This document shows positions 1-6,264 of a stretch of 7,599 nt of DNA, piece by piece; position 1 is the stretch's first letter; each line of letters opens with the position of its first letter. The position numbers were made by a program, and so were the translations under genes. The notes under the pieces are model-generated. The model did not search any database. It was given only the letters and a program-made list of their open reading frames with translations, and was not told the origin of the DNA. Source of the stretch: Pseudomonadota bacterium (GTDB lineage Bacteria; Pseudomonadota; Alphaproteobacteria; Sphingomonadales; Sphingomonadaceae); contig JAEZBH010000497.1 in NCBI GenBank assembly GCA_023427285.1, positions 1 through 7,599 on the forward strand, given 5' to 3'.

Positions 1-131
1 TTCTGGTACATCTCCATGATGGCCTTCTGCTGGGCCTGCTTGTCGTCCTTGAAGCGCTCCTGAAGCTCCTTCATCTTCGGCTGGAGCTCGCGCAGGCGGT
101 TCATGCTGGCGTAGGACTTGTTGGCCAGCGG
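1..131 (-). pseudogene. yidC: yidC continuation beyond an in-frame stop (partial)
   Basis: Read on the minus strand in the same frame as the upstream yidC CDS, this stretch encodes 43 residues beginning PLANKSYASMNRLRELQPKM and ending in MEMYQ at the window edge, with no further stop. This is the conserved cytoplasmic C1 segment of the YidC/Oxa1 insertase core, equivalent to E. coli YidC just after IVRGIMYPL. The only interruption is the TAA at 134-132, where family members have Phe, Tyr or a similar residue. There is no frameshift. An ATG at 104-102 could in principle restart translation, but no Shine-Dalgarno sequence precedes it. I see it as the rest of yidC, cut off by either a sequence error or a nonsense mutation; the window edge hides the remainder. 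Confidence 0.85.
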
Positions 132-1256
132 TTACATGATCGCTTTCACGACAATGGTCAGGCCGATGATGGCGAGGCCGAAGTTGCCGAGCAGGTGATA
201 CAGGTACGACAGCACCGAGAAGATCGGACGGGTGAGGAAGTAGAACCAGCCCCAGTCGATCGCGCGATCGAACAGCGGGATGTTGTATTCCTTCTCGTAC
301 TTGTCGATCAGGGCGACTTCCTTGGCGCCTGCGAACAGGTGGACGGTCTGCGATTCGGTGCCGCCTGCGGCAACGTTCAGAGCGCCGGTCAGGAAGTCGG
401 CCTGGAAGGCATCCGGGCCGAAGCTGCGGAAGGTGCCGGTGAACGGCGTCTTCTGATCCGGCACCAGCGCGGAGAGCCAGTACTTGTCGGTGATGCCGAG
501 CCAGCCGCCGGTGGTCTGGAACTGCTCCGGACCGTCTTCGACCAGATCCTCGTAATTGGTTTCCTCAAGGGTGTCGTTGAACACGCCAAGCGGACCCTCG
601 TGCAGCACGAAGAAGCTCTCGCCTTCAGGCAGGTTGGTGCGCACGATGCGGCCATAGCCGTTGACCGCAACCGGGGTGCCCGCGCTGTTCACGACGCTCT
701 GGGTGACGGAGAACATGAAGTCCTCGTCCACCTCGAAGCGCAGGCGGAAGGTCTGGCCCTGGCCGTTGTCCCACGACAGGGTCACCGGCTTGCCCGGCGT
801 CAGCGTCGAGGAGTCTGCGGTCCACAGGGTATCGCGGTTCGGCAGGGCAAGGCCGCCGGCGGCGGTCCAGCCGAACTCGGTATAATAGGGATGCGCAGAG
901 CCCTGAGGCGAGAACAGGGTGATGTTGGGCGATTTCTTGTCGACCGTCTCGTGATACTGGGTCAGCAGCAGATCATCGATCCGCGCGCCCTTCAGCGAGA
1001 TGGAGCCCTTCAGGTTCGGCGTGTCGATAGCAACGCGGGGCGCGTCGTTGAGGACGACCTCGCGCGGCTGCACGCGCGGCGACGGCGATTCGGGGCCGGC
1101 AGCCTGCGGCGACGTGGGGATCACGCCTTCCTGTTCAACAACGGCAGCGGCACGCTGCTGCTCTTCAACCTGGGGCTTCACGAAGAAATAGTCCCAGCCC
1201 ACAAGGAGCAGGACTGACAGAAGCATTGCCAGGATCAGATTCTTTTGATCGCCCAC
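132..1256 (-). CDS. yidC: Membrane protein insertase YidC, prematurely terminated
   Basis: YidC inserts and folds inner-membrane proteins, alone or with SecYEG. The product begins VGDQKNLILAMLLSVLLLVG: a short N-tail, then TM1 at about residues 7-25. A low-complexity linker and the large periplasmic beta-sandwich domain follow (about 60-330). The amphipathic helix and next membrane segment come last (about 330-374, ending GLTIVVKAIM). Lys in VVKAIM sits where E. coli has Arg366 in IVRGIM, the charged residue of the hydrophilic groove. I chose GTG at 1256 because AAAGGT lies a few bases upstream and the family starts there; it is 4 bases after the yidD stop. The length to the TAA is 374 residues, against roughly 550-600 for the family, so most of the insertase core is missing from this frame. 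The part before the stop looks normal. If the stop is real, the product should be inactive; see the continuation at 1-131. Confidence 0.93.
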   Translation of the reverse strand: MGDQKNLILAMLLSVLLLVGWDYFFVKPQVEEQQRAAAVVEQEGVIPTSPQAAGPESPSPRVQPREVVLNDAPRVAIDTPNLKGSISLKGARIDDLLLTQYHETVDKKSPNITLFSPQGSAHPYYTEFGWTAAGGLALPNRDTLWTADSSTLTPGKPVTLSWDNGQGQTFRLRFEVDEDFMFSVTQSVVNSAGTPVAVNGYGRIVRTNLPEGESFFVLHEGPLGVFNDTLEETNYEDLVEDGPEQFQTTGGWLGITDKYWLSALVPDQKTPFTGTFRSFGPDAFQADFLTGALNVAAGGTESQTVHLFAGAKEVALIDKYEKEYNIPLFDRAIDWGWFYFLTRPIFSVLSYLYHLLGNFGLAIIGLTIVVKAIM

Positions 1257-1260
1257 GTCA

Positions 1261-1539
1261 TTACCTTTGTACGGGTGGATGATGTACGTCTGTGCGCGGA
1301 GGCACCGGATCGAAGCCGTGACCACCCCAGGGGTGGCAGCGGCTCAAGCGTTTAGCGGCCAGCCACGTGCCGCGCCACGGCCCATGCAGCCGCAGGGCCT
1401 CCAGAGCATAGTCCGAGCAGGAGGGGGAATACCGGCAAGACGGCGGCATAACGGCCGAAAACGACCATTGCCAAAGCTTTACAATCATACCGAGTATGCG
1501 CGTGACCATAGGCTGGCTATTCCCGTGCCCGCCGCTCAT
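1261..1539 (-). CDS. yidD: Membrane protein insertion efficiency factor YidD
   Basis: YidD is a small membrane-associated protein that helps YidC-dependent insertion. The family signature is clear: [19 protein letters not shown], then a Gly/Trp-rich stretch with RCHP and GFDPVP, including the three conserved Cys residues. An N-terminal hydrophobic amphipathic segment ([14 protein letters not shown]) would attach it to the inner membrane. Starting at 1539, one base after the rnpA stop, gives 92 residues. Starting at the ATG at 1509 gives 82 residues beginning [10 protein letters not shown], closer to the usual family N-terminus, with a GGGAAT run upstream. I cannot decide between them. The gene lies between rnpA and yidC, its standard place, and ends 4 bases before yidC, so the two are probably translationally coupled. 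Confidence 0.93.
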   Translation of the reverse strand: MSGGHGNSQPMVTRILGMIVKLWQWSFSAVMPPSCRYSPSCSDYALEALRLHGPWRGTWLAAKRLSRCHPWGGHGFDPVPPRTDVHHPPVQR

Positions 1540-1540
1540 G

Positions 1541-1969
1541 TCAATGCTGCGCCAGCTTTCGCAAGGCGCGCTCCAGATCTGACACCATGTCGGACCAAGC
1601 GCGGGTGAGGCCGCCGCTGCGGCCAATAAACACGTAATCTGTTCCCGCAACAGCTTTGGGCGCGAGAATCTCGCGAGCCAAGGCGCGCAGACGCCTTTTC
1701 AAACGATTGCGCACGACCGATGTGCCAACTCGCTTGGTCACGGTAAAGCCGACGCGCGGCGGCATGGTGTCAGGCTGGCCAACATGCGGCAGCTCTGGAA
1801 CCAGATGTAATGTGTCCGGCTGGGCTTCGAAGTGCGTCACCGTGTCGCCTCGCTGACCTGCAGGGTCAGGACGCTTGCGGGCAAGCAAAACGAAACCGGG
1901 CGCCGACCAGCGACGCCCTCCGTTCGCCGCCAGGAAATCCTGGCGTTTACGTAGCTTTTCAAGCTTCAA
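1541..1969 (-). CDS. rnpA: Ribonuclease P protein component RnpA
   Basis: RnpA is the protein subunit of RNase P, which binds the catalytic RNA and aids removal of 5' leaders from pre-tRNAs. The family hallmarks are visible in the 142-residue product: N-terminal [11 protein letters not shown], the core strand RVGFTVTKR at about 72-80, and the RNR motif [16 protein letters not shown] at about 85-100. The C-terminus is DYVFIGRSG followed by a helix. The start is a TTG at 1969; AAGGGGG lies 7 bases upstream and the first residues match the family. About 25-30 extra residues (roughly 34-70, Pro- and Asp-rich) sit between VLLARKR and RVGFTVTKR, where most homologs have a short loop, making the protein longer than the usual 110-125. 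The gene follows rpmH by 36 bases in the same operon. Confidence 0.95.
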   Translation of the reverse strand: MKLEKLRKRQDFLAANGGRRWSAPGFVLLARKRPDPAGQRGDTVTHFEAQPDTLHLVPELPHVGQPDTMPPRVGFTVTKRVGTSVVRNRLKRRLRALAREILAPKAVAGTDYVFIGRSGGLTRAWSDMVSDLERALRKLAQH

Positions 1970-2005
1970 GGTCTTGCCCCCTTGTGTGGTACGGGGGGCA
2001 ACCCC

Positions 2006-2140
2006 TTAAGCTGACAGCTTCTTGCGACCCTTGGCCCGGCGATTAGCCAGAACATTACGGCCACCGACAGTGGCCATACGGGCACGGAAACCATGACGGC
2101 GCTTGCGCACCAGACGGCTGGGTTGATAAGTCCGCTTCAT
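2006..2140 (-). CDS. rpmH: 50S ribosomal protein bL34
   Basis: This 44-residue, very basic protein reads [20 protein letters not shown], then [20 protein letters not shown] (the two stretches share one RA), ending KKLSA. That is the full-length, canonical bL34 sequence, a component of the large ribosomal subunit. The ATG at 2140 is preceded by TTGAGGA about 6 bases upstream, a good Shine-Dalgarno sequence. It is the first gene of the rpmH-rnpA-yidD-yidC cluster, with a recognisable promoter about 45-75 bases upstream. Confidence 0.98.
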   Translation of the reverse strand: MKRTYQPSRLVRKRRHGFRARMATVGGRNVLANRRAKGRKKLSA

Positions 2141-2187
2141 GACACGTCCTCAAGGACAAATAGCTTCGGTTCACGAATGAGCGCTGG

Positions 2188-2216
2188 CCTATACCGGTGG
2201 TGATCTGATGAGTCAA
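2188..2216 (-). promoter_or_regulatory. Sigma70-type promoter of the rpmH operon
   Basis: On the minus strand, TTGACT (2216-2211) is separated by exactly 17 bases from TATAGG (2193-2188). They match the -35 and -10 consensus at 5/6 and 4/6 positions. A start site near 2181 would give a leader of about 40 bases before the rpmH ATG, which carries the GAGGA ribosome-binding site. Position and quality make this the likely main promoter of the four-gene cluster. The call rests on sequence match only. Confidence 0.65.
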
Positions 2217-2305
2217 CGCCTGTAGCCCAATTGTACCGGACATTCGTGTCAGGCAACACGCCGAACAGGCGTTCAGCACCGCCGTGGCAGGCTTCTTCAA
2301 ACCCC

Positions 2306-2335
2306 GTTCAGGCCCCTGTTCAGGCCCCCGTTCAG
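2306..2335. repeat. Short tandem repeat, 12-bp period (GTTCAGGCCCCY)
   Basis: GTTCAGGCCCCT (2306-2317) and GTTCAGGCCCCC (2318-2329) are followed by GTTCAG (2330-2335), so the unit is present about 2.5 times. CCCC also precedes the first copy, and a further GTTCAG occurs at about 2269. The repeats lie about 90 bases upstream of the rpmH -35 box. They may be a protein-binding array or simple slippage; the sequence does not decide. Confidence 0.75.
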
Positions 2336-2362
2336 ATCTTGGGCACTCTTTTTTTTAGCCCC

Positions 2363-2387
2363 AAATCCGAACGAAACTGTCGGATTT
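2363..2387. promoter_or_regulatory. Perfect 8-bp dyad, operator- or terminator-like
   Basis: AAATCCGA (2363-2370) and TCGGATTT (2380-2387) are perfect inverted repeats around a 9-base centre, and T-residues continue to 2389. Read on the plus strand it resembles a weak intrinsic terminator, but no plus-strand gene precedes it. It could be an operator for one of the divergent genes or a leader hairpin for the cyclase transcript. Stem pairing is seen; function is a guess. Confidence 0.45.
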
Positions 2388-2410
2388 TTGCCACAGATGC
2401 CGCCTGTAGC

Positions 2411-2426
2411 TTAAAGACATGATTAA
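2411..2426 (+). promoter_or_regulatory. Possible degenerate CtrA-type site
   Basis: TTAA (2411-2414) and TTAAC (2423-2427) occur with 8 bases between them. The alphaproteobacterial CtrA consensus is TTAA-N7-TTAA. With 7-base spacing the left half becomes TAAA (2412-2415), one mismatch. It lies about 50-100 bases upstream of the candidate cyclase starts, where a regulator site would be expected. The match is weak and could be chance in an A+T-rich stretch. Confidence 0.2.
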
Positions 2427-2528
2427 CAACCACTTTACAGACCTGATCGAAATATCTACGCCGAAAATTTGATAGTATGTTGCTTCCAGTTTTCCCGGGG
2501 GGCTGTTCGTTTGAACAGGGGGGGGCAG

Positions 2529-4769
2529 TTGCAAGGTACTGGACGTAAAGCGAGGCGCAGGTCCGCCCGGACAGCCAAACGGCTTATCCGAACGGTTTCC
2601 TATACGCCGACGCTGTTCTGGAAGCATTTTACCTTTCCGGTGGTCGGTGCGCTGGTTCTGGCGGTGACGGGCTTTGCCCTGCTGTTCAGCTGGTCGGTGA
2701 CGACGCAGAATCGCCAAGCGCGCGAAACCGCCACGATGATGGTGCGCACGGGGCTTGATCTGCACCGGGAGAAGCTGGCCCGGAACGCCCGGATTCAGGG
2801 TTATTGGGACGAGGCCTACGAAAACACCGTTGTGCGCTTCAATGCGAACTGGCTGGCCGGCAGCTGGGGAGCGTGGACGGCGGACGCCGGAATGTCCTTC
2901 ATTTTTCTGCTGAACCCGGAGAACGAGTCGCTCCATGCCGTCAGGGACGGCGTGGTGGCCCCGGCAGAGCCCGACCTGCACCTGTCTCTGGCGTACAGGG
3001 ATGTGGTGGCGGCGGCCCGGCAGGCTCCCAACGGCAAGGTTGTGACCGACACGCTGCTGTTCGACGGTCAGCCCGCCCTGGTGGCCGCAACCCGCGTCAC
3101 TCCCGAGAAGCAGGGCGAGGCAACGGCGGAAAACCAGCATGTTCTTCTGATCGGCAGACGGATCGATGAGCGGCTGCTGGCGGAACTGGCTGCCACCTAT
3201 CACCTCTCATCCCTGTCGTTTGAGGCGCCGGACGAGGGCGTGGCGGAGCATGAGTATTGCGACCTTGAGATCGTCTCGAACGCAGGGAGCATGATCGGGC
3301 GAATCTACTGGCCGGCAGCCAGCCCCGGCAACGATCTGCCCACGCTGTTCTGGCCGCTGGTGGCAGGGCTGCTGATCGGTCTGACCCTCTTGACGTGGTT
3401 CATCCTGCGCAACAGCCGCGCCATCGTGCAGCTTGTGTCCGCCAGCGAGGCCCGCGCCCTGCGCATGGCCCAGCGCGACGGGCTGACCGGGCTGGTCAAC
3501 CGTGCCCGCTTCCGCTCCATGCTGGGTCAGATGCACGCGCGCATGCAGCCGAACGATCCGCCAATCGGCGTGCTGTTTCTGGATATGGACGGCTTCAAGC
3601 CGGTCAATGACAAGTTCGGCCATTCGGCAGGCGATGATCTGCTGCGGCAGGTGGCGCGAATCCTGAAGCAGGAGACCAAGGGGCTGGCTTTGGCCGCGCG
3701 CCTTGGGGGTGACGAATTCGCGATTCTCATCCACGGGCGGCCCCAGCCTGAAACCTCTGAGGTTATCAGCCGCCGAATCCACGCAGCGCTTCTGAAGCCG
3801 CAGCCCGCCGCGGGCGCTCTGGTGCAGGTGGGCGTCAGCATAGGCATCGCTTTCCTCGGCCAGGAAGACGCAGACGCGGCCGATGTGCTGCGCCGCGCCG
3901 ACATTGCCATGTACGAGGCGAAGAAAGTGCGCGGCGGCACGCGCTTCTATTCCACCGAGATGGAAGAGCTGGACCGTCGCCGCCGGGGTCAGGTGGCAGC
4001 GTTCCGTGCGGCGCTGGAGAGCGGCACGCTCGAGCTTCTCTACCAGCCGCAGGTCTCGCTGCGGGATGGGCGCGTGATGGCCGTGGAGGCCCAGCTGCAC
4101 TGGAGCTTGCCGGGACAGCTGCCGCAATCGCCAAAAGACCTGATGGCGCTGGCGGAGGAAAGCGGCACGTTTGAGCGGGTGAGCCTGTGGATGCTGGAGG
4201 AAGCCTGCGCCAATGCGCGGGACTGGCCCGAGGTGGCGGTGGCGGTGAACATTGCCGCCGTGCAGCTGCGCCAGCCGGACTTTGCCCGATGCGTTGAGGA
4301 GGTGCTGACCCGCACCGGCCTGTCGGCTGCGAAGCTGGAGCTGGAGCTGCCGGAGATCGCCTTCCATGGCCGTTGTCCCGAGACGCGACGCACCCTGACC
4401 GCGCTGTCCGCATTGGGCGTTCGGCTGGTGCTGGACGGATTCGGCACCGAGCGCGCCAGCCTTGCCGCCCTCAGGAACTCGCAGTTCATCAAGATCAAGC
4501 TGGACCCGAGCCTCTTGCCTCATGCGAGCTGGAGCGACAACGCCCGCGCGCTGCTCTCGGCGCTGGGTACGCTGGGCCGCAGCCTTGGCGTGCCGGTGGT
4601 GGCCGACGGGGTGGAGACGGAGAGCAACGCCGTGATGGTGATGGCGTGCGGCTGCGCGCTGGGGCAGGGCTTCTATTTCAGCGGGCCGCTGACCGCCGCG
4701 CAGGTGACAAGCCTCAGCCGCGATGGCGAACGCCTTGCCCTGCCGTCAAACCGCTGGGTTGTCGCCTGA
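2529..4769 (+). CDS. Membrane diguanylate cyclase with CHASE4-like sensor, GGDEF and degenerate EAL domain
   Basis: Counting from TTG 2529 (746 residues), the layout is: a basic N-tail; TM1 at about 35-56; a periplasmic CHASE4-like sensor at about 75-265 with GYWDEAYENT; TM2 at about 271-293; GGDEF at about 310-475; EAL at about 490-730. The GGDEF half has FLDMDGFKPVND and an intact RLGGDEF (393-397), so c-di-GMP synthesis is likely. The inhibitory RxxD five residues upstream is replaced by KGLA. The EAL half is eroded: EAL is EAQ (520-522), the following Arg is His524, DDFG is DGFG (636-637) and AEGVE is ADGVE (692-696). Asn574, Glu606, Glu609, Lys657 and Gln713 remain. Phosphodiesterase activity is therefore doubtful. 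The start is uncertain: the frame opens at TTG 2469, with TTG also at 2511 and 2529, and no in-frame ATG lies before TM1. I prefer 2529 because a G-rich run precedes it. The gene is monocistronic. Confidence 0.9.
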   Translation: MQGTGRKARRRSARTAKRLIRTVSYTPTLFWKHFTFPVVGALVLAVTGFALLFSWSVTTQNRQARETATMMVRTGLDLHREKLARNARIQGYWDEAYENTVVRFNANWLAGSWGAWTADAGMSFIFLLNPENESLHAVRDGVVAPAEPDLHLSLAYRDVVAAARQAPNGKVVTDTLLFDGQPALVAATRVTPEKQGEATAENQHVLLIGRRIDERLLAELAATYHLSSLSFEAPDEGVAEHEYCDLEIVSNAGSMIGRIYWPAASPGNDLPTLFWPLVAGLLIGLTLLTWFILRNSRAIVQLVSASEARALRMAQRDGLTGLVNRARFRSMLGQMHARMQPNDPPIGVLFLDMDGFKPVNDKFGHSAGDDLLRQVARILKQETKGLALAARLGGDEFAILIHGRPQPETSEVISRRIHAALLKPQPAAGALVQVGVSIGIAFLGQEDADAADVLRRADIAMYEAKKVRGGTRFYSTEMEELDRRRRGQVAAFRAALESGTLELLYQPQVSLRDGRVMAVEAQLHWSLPGQLPQSPKDLMALAEESGTFERVSLWMLEEACANARDWPEVAVAVNIAAVQLRQPDFARCVEEVLTRTGLSAAKLELELPEIAFHGRCPETRRTLTALSALGVRLVLDGFGTERASLAALRNSQFIKIKLDPSLLPHASWSDNARALLSALGTLGRSLGVPVVADGVETESNAVMVMACGCALGQGFYFSGPLTAAQVTSLSRDGERLALPSNRWVVA

Positions 4770-4802
4770 CGACACCGCAATAATACCAACCCCGGAAAAG
4801 CC

Positions 4803-4828
4803 GCACAGCAAGAGGGCTGTGCCATTTT
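4803..4828 (+). terminator. Weak intrinsic terminator after the cyclase gene
   Basis: GCACAGC (4803-4809) pairs perfectly with GCTGTGC (4816-4822) around a 6-base loop, followed by CATTTTCC. The stem is good but the T-run is only four long and offset by two bases. It lies 34 bases after the cyclase stop, so termination of that transcript is the natural reading. Leakage into the efflux gene is possible. Confidence 0.5.
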
Positions 4829-4843
4829 CCTTCCGCAAAGCTT

Positions 4844-4872
4844 CGAACACGGCAATAGTGCCGGACAGTTCG
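4844..4872. promoter_or_regulatory. Interrupted dyad upstream of the efflux gene, possible operator
   Basis: CGAAC-a-CGGCA (4844-4854) mirrors TGCCG-gaca-GTTCG (4859-4872) around ATAG, giving two nested 5-bp arms. No T-run follows, so it is not terminator-like. It lies about 70 bases before the transporter ATG, a usual position for a repressor site of a drug pump. No regulator gene is adjacent, so the binding protein is unknown. Confidence 0.35.
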
Positions 4873-4942
4873 TGCGGGCAGCGTTTATGAAAGCCCGTTG
4901 TACGGCGTTTGTGATTCCTCCGTTGCATCCGGTAGTTTCTGC

Positions 4943-6184
4943 ATGGCGAATAGTCCTTCTTCTTCCCCGTCCTCTGATGCCGGCGCGCCAAGCCTGGCCT
5001 TCTCTCTGGTTCTGCTGCTGGGCGTTCTGACGGCCTTCGGCCCGATGGCCATCGACATGTACCTGCCGAGTCTGCCCTCGATGAGCATCGCCCTCGGCTC
5101 GACCATGGCCGATGCGCAGCTGACCGTTGCGAGTTTCCTGGCGGGCCTTGCGGCCGGTCAGCTGATCTATGGTCCGCTGGCTGACCGGATGGGGCGGCGG
5201 CCTCCGCTGATGGCGGGTGTCATTCTCTACACCATCGCCTCGGTGGGCTGCGTGTTCGCCACCAGCATGGAGGCGCTGATCGTGCTGCGATTCGTGCAGG
5301 CGCTGGGCGGCGCGGCGGCTCCGCTCATTGCGCGCGCCGTGATTTCCGATCGGTGCAGCGGCGTTGAGGCGGCCCGCGCCTTTTCTCTGCTGATGCTGGT
5401 GATGGGCGCATCGCCGATTCTGGCGCCGACGATGGGCGGTCTCATTCTGTTGATCGGCGACTGGCGCACCATCTTCTGGGTGCTGACGGGCTTCGGCGTG
5501 ATTGCGCTGGCGTGGGCGTTCATCGCGCTGCCGGAGACCTTCCCGGCAGAGAAGCGCAACGCCCGCCCGAAGGAGAGCATGCTCAAGGGCTTTGCCCAGG
5601 TGCTCTCCAACCCCGAGATCCTGCGCTATGCGGTATTGGCCTCGCTCGGCAGCGCCTGCCTGTTCACCTACATCAGCAATGCCGCCAACGTGATGATCGG
5701 CACCTATGGCATCGATGCGACCGTCTTTGGCTATCTGTTCGGCCTGAACGCCTGCGCCATTGTCGGCTCGGCCCAGATCAACCGGATGCTGCTCAACCGC
5801 CATACGCCGCTCAAGATCGTGCAGGCGGCCAACAAGGCGATGATCGTGCTGGCCGCGTTCATGCTTGTGGGCGCGGCAACCGACTATGCGGGCAAGTTCG
5901 GCGTGCTGGTGCCCATGTTCTTCATCATGGCGTGCATCGGCCTCACCAATTCTAACGCGACGGCCATGGCCATGGATGTGGACCGGAGCCGCGCGGGCAC
6001 AGTCTCATCATTCGTTGGCTTCATGCACTTTGCGATGGGCGCGCTGTTCGCCTCCGTGACCGGCGCGATTGCTGACGGCACCGCCCAACCGATGGCGGGC
6101 GCTATCCTGCTGGCCGCGCTGTTCGGCGCGGTGATGCTGCGGCTGATCCATCAGGCGCGGCGGCAGAAGGCGGTGGCCGTTTAA
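4943..6184 (+). CDS. Bcr/CflA-family multidrug efflux MFS transporter
   Basis: This 413-residue protein has about 12 hydrophobic helices and belongs to the drug:H+ antiporter (DHA1) branch of the major facilitator superfamily. Diagnostic segments are AIDMYLPSLP at the end of TM1 (36-45), typical of Bcr/CflA pumps, and motif A GPLADRMGRRP (77-87). There is also a motif B-like LRFVQALGGAA (115-125) and motif C GASPILAPTMGG (155-166), the antiporter signature. It would export small toxic compounds across the inner membrane using the proton gradient; the actual substrate cannot be read from sequence. ATG 4943 gives the usual family length and a short Ser-rich cytoplasmic N-tail. The frame is open back to a TTG at 4898, which would add 15 non-family residues. 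The Shine-Dalgarno is poor (GGTAG). An inverted repeat at 4844-4872 may be its operator, and transcription ends at a strong terminator 20 bases downstream. Confidence 0.93.
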   Translation: MANSPSSSPSSDAGAPSLAFSLVLLLGVLTAFGPMAIDMYLPSLPSMSIALGSTMADAQLTVASFLAGLAAGQLIYGPLADRMGRRPPLMAGVILYTIASVGCVFATSMEALIVLRFVQALGGAAAPLIARAVISDRCSGVEAARAFSLLMLVMGASPILAPTMGGLILLIGDWRTIFWVLTGFGVIALAWAFIALPETFPAEKRNARPKESMLKGFAQVLSNPEILRYAVLASLGSACLFTYISNAANVMIGTYGIDATVFGYLFGLNACAIVGSAQINRMLLNRHTPLKIVQAANKAMIVLAAFMLVGAATDYAGKFGVLVPMFFIMACIGLTNSNATAMAMDVDRSRAGTVSSFVGFMHFAMGALFASVTGAIADGTAQPMAGAILLAALFGAVMLRLIHQARRQKAVAV

Positions 6185-6202
6185 GTCCCGCAGCCGGGGA
6201 TG

Positions 6203-6246
6203 AAAAAAAAGCCGGGCGCTGCCGTGTTGCAGCCCCGGCTTTTTTT
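6203..6246. terminator. Bidirectional Rho-independent terminator
   Basis: An 8-A run (6203-6210) is followed by GCCGGG-c-GCTGC (6211-6222), a 6-base loop, GCAGC-CCCGGC (6229-6239) and a 7-T run (6240-6246). The stem is 11 bp with one bulged C. It works on both strands and lies between the convergent efflux and lipoprotein genes, 18 bases from each stop codon. A second copy of AGCCGGGG just upstream (about 6192-6199) could pair with the same right arm. Confidence 0.93.
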
Positions 6247-6264
6247 GTGAGCCTTGAGCAGGCG

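Larger units (their letters stand above)
2217..2468. other. Divergent intergenic region between the rpmH operon and the cyclase gene
   Basis: I see no convincing gene here. It holds tandem GTTCAGG repeats (2306-2335), an 8-T run (2349-2356), a perfect 8-bp dyad (2363-2387) and a near-match to a CtrA site (2411-2426). It also has a short inverted repeat, ACGCC-GAACA-GGCGT, at about 2253-2267. The right-hand half is distinctly A+T-richer than the flanking coding DNA, as expected for the control region of the plus-strand cyclase gene. I could not find a convincing -35/-10 pair for that gene. There is no cluster of DnaA boxes to suggest a replication origin. Confidence 0.6.

Noticed and set aside
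195..1217. Long plus-strand open frame opposite yidC
   Set aside because: It mirrors the conserved yidC gene in G+C-rich DNA and has no recognisable domain; the yidC strand carries the family signature.
2306..2333. Possible LexA (SOS) box
   Set aside because: The GTTC units are 8 bases apart, not the 7 of the alphaproteobacterial consensus, and neither neighbour is an SOS gene.
2141..2468. Possible replication origin near rpmH
   Set aside because: Only one poor DnaA-box-like sequence (about 2386-2394, one mismatch) was seen; there is no box cluster and no dnaA.
2419..2472. 17-codon ATG frame overlapping the first TTG of the cyclase gene, possible leader peptide
   Set aside because: It lacks a Shine-Dalgarno sequence and any codon bias or run of a regulatory amino acid.
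3207..4523. Long minus-strand open frame opposite the cyclase gene
   Set aside because: Its His/Arg/Gln-rich composition is a shadow of the GGDEF-EAL coding strand, with no domain or ribosome-binding site.
4673..5803. Minus-strand open frame across the cyclase end and the efflux gene
   Set aside because: It spans two well-supported plus-strand genes and has the low-complexity Arg/Gln/His make-up of an antisense frame.
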